DNA from: Oidiodendron maius Zn
Taxonomy: Eukaryota; Ascomycota; Leotiomycetes; Myxotrichaceae
Assembly (NCBI GenBank): GCA_000827325.1
Contig: KN832879.1
Location: forward strand, 496,001-560,000
DNA: 64,000 nt
Direction: 5' to 3'
Part shown: positions 57,073 through 64,000 of the stretch, in pieces
Layout of the letters: every line of letters begins with the position of its first letter
How positions within the stretch are numbered: position 1 is the stretch's first letter
The notes under the pieces: generated by a model
The model's database searches: none
Told to the model about the DNA's origin: nothing
What the model saw: the letters and a program-made list of their open reading frames with translations, nothing else
Program-made: the position numbers and the translations under genes

Positions 57073-57543
57073 TCGTATTTCAAGGATTTAGATATGACTG
57101 ACAATTAATTAAATGAGTCACAAGATAGGTAAATAATTATTCGTAATTAGTGTTGTGGCAGTGTGAGGTAGCGGCATTGTTATTCTGCCTTTGGACAGAT
57201 CTCGCGTTGCAAATCAAAGGGTCGAGGTTTTAAGCCTACTCTTCCAACATCCAAACTTGGAATGATCGACTAACGAATAGAAAGTTATATGAAATTAGTC
57301 TGATTGTAAGGCTTACATACCCGCTGGAAGAATATGGTTACCTAGTGTAGATGCCATGTGGTGATAACTTCTACAGGGGGTGGGGGGTGTTAAATGTCTG
57401 CCTTGTGACAGGACGACTCTGAGGAGATATTTATCGGCACACTTTCTTATACAATGTGCAGCCGGTGTGAAGCTCATAATACTTATCAATTATTGACCTT
57501 TTATTTTATTGATATCATTTCCTGTTGATTTAACTTGTTCATT
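57073..57543. other. intergenic with a weak tRNA-like patch
   Basis: No gene. At about 57150-57250 a segment has a B-box-like GGTTTTAAGCC and ends that could pair (TGTTG / CAACA), perhaps a decayed tRNA or tRNA-derived SINE; too weak to call. A run of G with GGGGGTGGGGGGTG occurs near 57376-57389. Confidence 0.4.
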
Positions 57544-58482
57544 ATGAAGAATGACTCTGAGATACCCGCGTCGCACATCCTGCAGCTACCGAATCCACAA
57601 ACAAGCTCTAAACGCAACGGGAGGAGTGAAGTAAATTTTCAGTCGAGTGGATATACTGCCTCAATCAGGTCTACAAGCAATGTTTTAGCCGGATTGCATT
57701 ATACAACGGGAATGAATTATGGACGGCAACTACACTCTTCAGCAGTACCAGACGTTGCACAATCACTTTCTCGTCTGGGCAGCCTTGAAGCTCACGATTT
57801 GGGTATTGGGCTAGGACAAACTCCTGTAAGAGTAGCGATCCGTGATTTGGCGGAATGGGCAGAATCCGACGAAAGTACAACTGTTTCGCCAGTACTTACT
57901 CCGTCTTCATCAACGACATCTTTCAGATCCCTCTGCGAGGACACACCACATGAATTCAAATCAGCGGTAGATTTTGGAGCTCCTACTCTTGAAATCTCAT
58001 CAATTAGAGATAAGGCGGTAGCAGTAATGTCTCAGAATATTGTTCAGAATGGATCTGTGGTTGACAGCATTGAGGACGATATAGCTACAGAACCATGGCG
58101 AGCAGATACTTTGAAAGAGAGTAACGACATAACGGATGCCAATCGACAGGCAGACAATCCGAAAATGGAATGCCCCCTAAAGCGGAGTCGACAGAATATG
58201 GGAAGGCAAGCCCTTTATTGGAGTGCGGACGAGGAAATTCGCATAGCACGATCTAGATTTGGAAGATATGGTAAGAAATGCCGTATGAGGCAGATGGATG
58301 CTCCGAGAGCAACACATGACGTACCACCAGTGGTCGTACAGTCCGCGCCCGATGTATGCAAAATACAAATTGGCTTAAAAGAGACGAGCCCCGAGCCCAA
58401 GGAAAAGATGCCATGGTGGAGCTGGCTCACGTCTTCAATCACGAAGATATGTCCTGCCAGGATTGAGAGTGTTGGAATATGA
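57544..58482 (+). CDS. hypothetical low-complexity protein
   Basis: A single open frame of 312 codons from an ATG at 57544. It is rich in Ser, Thr, Asp and Glu in the first 220 residues and basic afterwards (KRSRQNMGRQ, RFGRYGKKCRMRQ), and ends with a Trp-rich piece, KEKMPWWSWLTSSITK. No signal peptide, membrane segment or known domain is seen. The length and even codon distribution make it likely to be real, but it could have introns. Its place right after the acid-enzyme group does not by itself imply a shared role. I do not recognise it. Confidence 0.55.
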   Translation: MKNDSEIPASHILQLPNPQTSSKRNGRSEVNFQSSGYTASIRSTSNVLAGLHYTTGMNYGRQLHSSAVPDVAQSLSRLGSLEAHDLGIGLGQTPVRVAIRDLAEWAESDESTTVSPVLTPSSSTTSFRSLCEDTPHEFKSAVDFGAPTLEISSIRDKAVAVMSQNIVQNGSVVDSIEDDIATEPWRADTLKESNDITDANRQADNPKMECPLKRSRQNMGRQALYWSADEEIRIARSRFGRYGKKCRMRQMDAPRATHDVPPVVVQSAPDVCKIQIGLKETSPEPKEKMPWWSWLTSSITKICPARIESVGI

Positions 58483-59395
58483 TGTAGAAATGACCATTCG
58501 ACGAAAAATACCCGGCGGCTTTGAAGGGCCAAATGATGCAGAAAGAGAGAGTACAGCACCTTCAAAGTAAACCATCCGATACATCTTATTATACCGAAAA
58601 TGCTGATAGATATCTGAGGAATTAGCGATACATACGTATAATGTAATGTCTAATGTCTATATTAATATCAACAAGCGTGAGGCGCAGGCCAACACGGTGC
58701 AGATACATATATATGCTGTATGCGTGATGCATGAAGGTGTTATTCACACATAAGATGCTCAAAGGATATTTAGCAGTTGTTTATTTGATTAAAACGTTCT
58801 TCTTGATATCAAGTCTAATGTCCACCATATCTTCCAGACTCCAGCTACACTCGTTAATGCGACTATACTTCGGTAGGCGTCAAATGTTCCCGGACGTGGC
58901 AGAGCAGTTCCCAGAATCAACAACTGCCCAGGCCACTAGAACGAACGTAGAGAAATGCAAAATAGGAGGATAGAGATGTAGCAGCCGGCGGTAAGTTGCG
59001 CATTCGTTGAGCTAAAAGCCCTCATTGGCATCCATTCCAGCGCCCAACAGGAGTGCTCTAGAGCACAAGATAGAGGAAGACTCGACAGTAGCAGCCATCT
59101 TACCAAAGCAAGATAGCGCTCAAGTACACCCACAATAAAAGTGCCCAGATACAATTTAAAGTTGAAGAAAAAAAGAGGAGAAGAAATTCTCCAGGCGAGA
59201 AATTGTGTGTTTTATCCGCACAAGCACTTTGGCCAATCAACTTGCCCCATTTAGTAAGGAAGCTTTTAGCGTTGGTATGGTTACCGAACAACCTCAAGCT
59301 GCCACCCACGGCGTCCGAGAGTGAGAATTCGCGATTGATTGTGTCCTCTGCTACCCCCTTTGTTTCTTTCTTTTCTGTTGAGACAACGAGAGATC
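58483..59395. other. intergenic, promoter of the complex I gene
   Basis: 913 bases. No recognised gene. A pyrimidine-rich leader (CCCCCTTTGTTTCTTTCTTTTC, about 59354-59375) comes just before the start codon, as is usual for well expressed fungal genes. Confidence 0.5.
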
Positions 59396-61892
59396 ATGAT
59401 GCTGCGGCAGTCGCTGGCGCGCTCGGCTCTTCGGGCCAGCAGACAGAGCTGCAATCCCTCTAGGACATTCGCGACCAGTGGCAGACGGCAAGCAGAGGTC
59501 CAACTGACGATTGGTAAGACTCATTGAGCGCGCAGACTGCGAGAGCCAGGAAATGACTGACATATGCTGTAGATGGCAAGGAGGTTTCGATAGAAGGTAC
59601 GTTAGATGGGTTCAGGTGTGCTGGGGACTGTATTAATGATAACCATAGCTGGTTCCGCTCTGATCCAAGCCTGCGAGAAGGCTGGAGTCGTGGTGCCTAG
59701 GTAAGTCAATGCATGCAACTATTTTCTCTCGTAAACTGCTGACACATCCTAGATACTGCTACCATGAGTGAGTCCCTACAGACAAATCCTCTCATCCTCA
59801 TCCTATCTGACGAATGCAGAAAACTTATGATTGCGGGAAATTGCCGTATGTGTCTTGTGGAAGTCGAGAGGGCACCAAAGCCAGTGGCATCTTGTGCATG
59901 GCCTGTACAGCCTGGAATGGTCGTCAAGACCAATTCACCCCTCACACACAAGGCCAGAGAGGGAGTGATGGAATTCCTACTGGCCAACCACCCCCTCGAC
60001 TGCCCTATATGTGATCAAGGAGGAGAGTGCGATTTACAAGACCAGTCGATGCGATATGGAGCTGACAGAGGTCGATTCCATGAGATTGGTGGCAAGCGTG
60101 CAACAGAAGACAAGAACATTGGCCCTTTAGTCAAGACTTCGATGAACCGATGTATCCACTGCACAAGGTGTATTCGATTCGCCAACGATATTGCCGGTGC
60201 TCCTGAACTTGGATCGACAGGACGAGGCAACGACATGCAGATTGGAACATACCTTGAGAGGAACCTCGACTCCGAGATGTCCGGCAATGTCATCGATCTA
60301 TGCCCTGTCGGAGCTTTGACTTCAAAACCATACGCTTTCCGGGCACGACCGTGGGAGCTGAAACATTCCGAATCCATTGATGTTCTTGATGGGCTTGGAT
60401 CGAATATCCGTGTGGATTCTCGCGGTCTCGAGGTCATGCGTATCCTTCCAAGGCTCAACGATGATGTAAATGAGGAGTGGATCAATGACAAGACGAGATT
60501 TGCTTGTGACGGCTTAAAGACTCAACGATTGACCATCCCCCTGATCCGGAAAGACGACAAGTTCCTTCCTGCCACGTGGGAACAAGCTTTGACCGAGATT
60601 TCAGCAGCATACAAGGATTTTGCGCCGAAGGGTAATGAGTTCAAGGCAATTGCTGGAGAGCTCATCGAGACCGAATCGATGGTGGCGTTGAAGGAGCTGG
60701 CGAACAAGCTTGGATCGGAAAATTTGGCTCTTGATCAGCCTTCAGGGAGCCAACCAGTTGCTCATGGAATCGATGTCCGCTCAAATTATCTGTTCAACTC
60801 TAAGATTTGGGGTGTCGAGGAGGCTGACGCCATGCTTATCATCGGTAGCAATACCCGGCACGAGGCGGCCGTCTTGAACTCCCGTATCCGAAAGCAATGG
60901 CTGCGCTCTGATCTGGAGATTGGAGTAATTGGAGAGACATGGAATTCTACCTTCGAATTCGAGCATCTCGGTACTGATTCTGCTGCCTTGAAGAAGGCTC
61001 TTTCTGGACCGTTCGGCAAGAAGCTGCAGGCAGCAAAGAGGCCTATGATAATTGTCGGATCTGGTGTTACTGACCACGCAGATGCAAAGGCTATCTACGA
61101 AATGGTTGGCGCCTTCGTTGACAAAAACGCTGCCAATTTCTTGACAGAAGAATGGAACGGTTACAATGTCCTTCAACGCGCCGCTTCGAGGGCCGGTGCT
61201 TATGAAGTTGGATTCACAACTCCATCCGCTGAGGTAGCAAACACAAAGCCCAAGTTCATCTGGCTCCTCGGCGCGGACGAGTTCGATGCCGCAGATATTC
61301 CGAAGGACGCTTTCGTCGTCTATCAAGGACATCACGGTGATCGTGGTGCCCAAATTGCCGATGTCATCCTCCCAGGTGCCGCATACACCGAGAAATCTGG
61401 CACTTACGTGAATACTGAGGGTCGGGTTCAAATGACTAGGGCCGCTGTATCATTACCAGGAGCTGCGCGAACAGATTGGAAGATCATCCGAGCTGTCAGT
61501 GAGTTCTTGGGTGCCCCGTTGCCGTACGATGATGTTGCAGCTCTCCGTGATCGCATGGTGGAGATTAGTCCTGCATTGGCAAGCTACGACGTTGTAGAGC
61601 CGGTGGCATTGAAGCAGTTGTCTAAGGTGCAATTAGTAGACCAGAACAAGGGATCAAAATCCACCGGGGAGGCGTTGAAGAAGGTTATCAATAATTTTTA
61701 TTTTACTGATGTTATTTCAAGAAGGTAAGTTATCTTGCTCACTTTCTCTTAGACGGATGTTAACAGGATAATAGCTCGCCAACAATGGCTAGATGTTCTG
61801 CTGCAAAGGAGACTGGAAACCCTGAGACGAATTACCTGGCACCAGGATATTCTTCAGAGAATCCCCGTGGTAGAGTTGCCTATGGACCGTGA
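59396..61892 (+). CDS. nuo78: NADH:ubiquinone oxidoreductase 78-kDa subunit (NDUFS1/NuoG)
   Basis: Six exons (59396-59513, 59573-59596, 59649-59700, 59753-59767, 59820-61724, 61775-61892) give 743 residues, about the length of the Neurospora protein. Residues 1-30 (MMLRQSLARSALRASRQSCN and on) are a mitochondrial presequence. The 2Fe-2S domain has [20 protein letters not shown], followed by HPLDCPICDQGGECDLQDQ and NRCIHCTRCIRFANDIAG for the 4Fe-4S centres, then the molybdopterin-oxidoreductase-like domain. It carries electrons in the peripheral arm of respiratory complex I in the inner mitochondrial membrane. Exons 2-4 are tiny (24, 52, 15 bases), a pattern of 5' intron clustering. The last exon restores the family ending SSPTMARCSAAKE...RGRVAYGP. 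A second ATG three bases on could be used. Confidence 0.97.
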
Positions 61893-62283
61893 TCTTGTAA
61901 CTTGACACTTTTCCCGCTACATTGGGTGTTGATTGTATATAAAGTGTAGCAGTAAAATACAACGTCATTTGATAGACCTTCGTATATCCTAGCATTTCCA
62001 ACAAGATCTTGGGATAGCGACTCGAAAGTCTACATCTTGATCTAGTACTTTTATAGAGCAAATTCTGTGCAATATACATATTGTACATCGAAGTGAGTAA
62101 AGAGATCATATCGATCCCACTTGTCAGATTGAATTCCACCTTAACGCCAACCATGCTCACCAACTTTCACCGAGACAAACATCTCATGTTCATATCGCGC
62201 CGAGCGTCATTCTATTCTGTTTCTGCGTCGCATATCGCTCTCGCAATCCATATTTCCAGTAGCCATGTATGGCACACAAGATT
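61893..62283. other. intergenic between convergent genes
   Basis: 3' regions of the complex I gene (plus) and the KDEL receptor gene (minus). AT-rich; nothing else is seen. Confidence 0.5.
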
Positions 62284-63064
62284 TTATACAGGCAACGCAA
62301 ACTTCTTGCCCTTCATGACCTTGGTGTAATAAATCCAGAAGAAGTCCGAGTACAAGACCGTCTGCACGATTCCAGCTACCACTGCGATGCCATTGCCATT
62401 CTTATAATCGCCTGCGAAATAGCGCCAGATCCAGTTGGGGATATACAGAGCTCGATACATGCCTAACGCGAACAGATAGTGCGTAGTGATTGTCTCAGCC
62501 TCTCCAGTCCTCTGCAGCAGGAACAACTGGGGCAGAATAGCAACACTCTCTAACCAAATGGAAAATGCCCAGGAGATTTCAAATGGCGTATACTTGTTCG
62601 GCCAAATGAGTGCCAGGAGAAATGAACCCCCTAGAAGGTATTGCACACGGAACGTATCGAGGTTCGGGTCATGAGTTGGCTTATAGTCTGTTGTCATGAC
62701 ATATATGGTGTACCCGGAGGACGCAAGGAAGAGGATCTTGAATATGGTGTTCCAGGCACTGTCGGTGAAGGTCCAGAATATATCGACATATCGGGTGATG
62801 TATACCATTAGATAAAGCGCTTGTGACTTAAAGGAAATGCCTGAGCAAGACTAGATGACTGCGTTAGTGCTCCATTCTGGCAGGGAAGCAGCACTAGATA
62901 TCCAGGACCACAATCGAGGACGTACGCTTGTCTGGTGCATTTTCTGCAATAAAATTAGGATCGAGACCAAGTGGGAGAGATCTCCTGCAGAAAAGTATGA
63001 GCTGTCCATTTTGCCAAGTATTTAAGTTCTTGAAGCTCGTACCCAGAATGCGAAAAGGGTTCAT
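62284..63064 (-). CDS. erd2: ER lumen protein-retaining (KDEL) receptor
   Basis: Three exons (63043-63064, 62926-62984, 62284-62850) give 215 residues, the usual length. The sequence reads MNPFRILGDLSHLVSILILL, QKMHQTSSCSGISFKSQALY, then YITRYVDIFWTFTDSAWNTI and on to YYTKVMKGKKFALPV. Seven membrane segments, the SCSGISFKSQ loop and ITRYVD are hallmarks of Erd2. It binds escaped ER residents with a C-terminal H/KDEL in the Golgi and returns them in COPI vesicles. The C-terminal KKFALPV carries the lysines linked to COPI binding. The first exon codes only seven full residues and is joined by a good 58-base intron. Convergent with the complex I gene. Intact. Confidence 0.95.
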
Positions 63065-63490
63065 GACGGGGTCTGTGACGCCGCAGCGCTCCCTTTCGAA
63101 CTTTCAGCTTAAAAAGATGAATAGGTACTGCGGATGGGCAGTTCCGTGTAGTTTTAGATTGGAATAGATAGAGCGTGCGCGCTGTTCAGCTTCGTGATCT
63201 TGAAAGATGGCTGAGGAGAGGCCACGACGCGATTCCTAGAATGACATAAGCGGGCACGGGTAAGGCCAGACGCTAAGCGCGGTGGCGCTTAGCCGCCGCC
63301 GACGTAGATTAACCGCCTCTACGATATAACGGATTACGAAGCAAGCTGTGCCTGGAAACTTCTTTATAAATCCAGCGGGAATGGACTTTAAATACTAATA
63401 CAAATACTATTGCTCTTTCTACCGGGTCTTCGTCCCAAGGCACTGTGCACTATTCAAACTCTCCTCGAGCGACTAATTGAAAATATAGCC
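63065..63490. other. divergent promoter region
   Basis: 426 bases between the KDEL receptor (minus) and the WLM-domain gene (plus). A GC-rich patch with GCGGTGGCGCTTAGCCGCCGCCG at 63278-63300 (shown here as its position; it contains inverted GGCGC/GCGCC-like pieces) may be a binding site. No gene. Confidence 0.45.
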
Positions 63491-64000
63491 ATGTCTACTG
63501 ATACCCAAGATCCCATAATCCTGACCATAACTTACCATGGCACTCCGCATACCTTCACCCTCCCACCTACTGCCACTATCTCGGATCTCTCCGATGAGGT
63601 TGCGGATTCCCTCTCCATACCTGCCTCGAACCAAAAATTCATGATTTCCAAGCTCGGACTTCTCAAACCGCCATTCAAAAACCCCCAGTTGCCACTCTCC
63701 TCAATAGCAGATAAGAAGATGTCATTGATGGGCAGCACCGTCGCAGAGGCCTCCTCGATCGAACAAGCAGCTTTTGAAGCTTCACGTCGAGCAAACCGAG
63801 CCGCTCGTCCGGTACAGAAAGTGAAAGCCTACAAGAGCCATGACTGGAAGAAGCAGCAAGAAGAAGCGCAATACACATTCCTCGACATCCGACCGCTCTC
63901 CTACCTCCCGAATCCTTCTCGCTCCTTAGAATATTTGAAACGACTTGCAGACGATGCGGGTATTAAGGCCGCAATGCGGAAACATAAATTCACAGTTGGC
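63491..64000 (+). CDS. WLM-domain protein (Wss1-like), cut by window end
   Basis: The open frame starts at ATG 63491 and runs off the window after 170 residues. The first 75 residues form a ubiquitin-like domain (IILTITYHGTPHTFTLPP to SSIADKKMSLMGST). A linker follows, then the start of a WLM domain, YTFLDIRPLSYLPNPSRSLE and AMRKHKFTVG. WLM proteins such as Wss1 are metalloproteases that clear DNA-protein crosslinks and bind SUMO/ubiquitin. The zinc-binding HExxH motif would lie beyond the window, so activity cannot be judged. The ubiquitin-like plus WLM order matches the fission yeast SPAC521.02 type. No introns in the visible part. Confidence 0.85.
   Translation, partial: MSTDTQDPIILTITYHGTPHTFTLPPTATISDLSDEVADSLSIPASNQKFMISKLGLLKPPFKNPQLPLSSIADKKMSLMGSTVAEASSIEQAAFEASRRANRAARPVQKVKAYKSHDWKKQQEEAQYTFLDIRPLSYLPNPSRSLEYLKRLADDAGIKAAMRKHKFTVG

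Noticed and set aside
57150-57250. tRNA-like or SINE-like segment.
   Set aside because: A weak B-box and a possible end pairing exist, but no convincing A-box or cloverleaf can be drawn.

Overview
The window looks like nuclear DNA of a filamentous ascomycete (Pezizomycotina; Leotiomycetes is a guess). Genes are compact and carry short introns of about 45-90 bases with fungal GT/GC...AG borders. The protein families are typical of moulds: a Taka-type alpha-amylase, a Zn2Cys6 regulator, an AsaB/CmcJ-like enzyme, a PTH11/SAT4-type membrane protein and an Edc4-type decapping scaffold. Repeats carry C-to-T / G-to-A decay of the kind made by repeat-induced point mutation (RIP). Exon borders were worked out by hand from splice signals, reading-frame continuity and recalled family sequence. 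No search was run.

Left third (1-19 kb): secreted alpha-amylase, PaaI-type thioesterase, a secreted VPS62/NPP1-like protein and a secreted LicD-domain protein. Then comes a gene-poor, decayed stretch (about 10-15.3 kb) with an ankyrin pseudogene, an inverted-repeat element carrying an unidentified gene remnant, and an SNF2 helicase fragment ending at its edge. A VOC-fold protein, a GFA/CENP-V zinc protein and a membrane protein follow.

Middle (19-36 kb): a 4.7 kb intron-free EDC4/Ge-1-like gene, an APH-like kinase gene with two in-frame stops, a DHA1-type MFS transporter, an AsaB/CmcJ-family enzyme, a GNAT acetyltransferase, a PTH11/SAT4-like seven-helix protein and an APC amino-acid/choline permease.

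AT-rich block (36.86-46.35 kb): one Ty1/copia LTR-retrotransposon fossil on the minus strand (173-bp LTRs, 5-bp target duplication TTTGG) into which a Tad/I-type LINE inserted on the plus strand (13-bp duplication, TAA-repeat tail). Both are heavily mutated.

Right third (46.4-64 kb): the most interesting part. A cis-aconitate-decarboxylase-like (MmgE/PrpD) gene, a Leu3-like Zn2Cys6 regulator, a small eight-cysteine secreted protein, an isocitrate-lyase/PEP-mutase lyase with an intact KRCGH motif, and a fused LeuC-LeuD aconitase-family hydro-lyase lie within about 10 kb. The lyase and hydro-lyase are divergent over a shared 357-bp promoter. Together they could isomerise, decarboxylate or dehydrate, and cleave a tricarboxylic or alkylcitrate-type acid under a local regulator. 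There is no citrate synthase, PKS or FAS beside them, so the substrate is unknown. After an unidentified low-complexity protein come conserved housekeeping genes: complex I 78-kDa subunit, KDEL receptor and the start of a WLM-domain (Wss1-type) protein cut by the window end.
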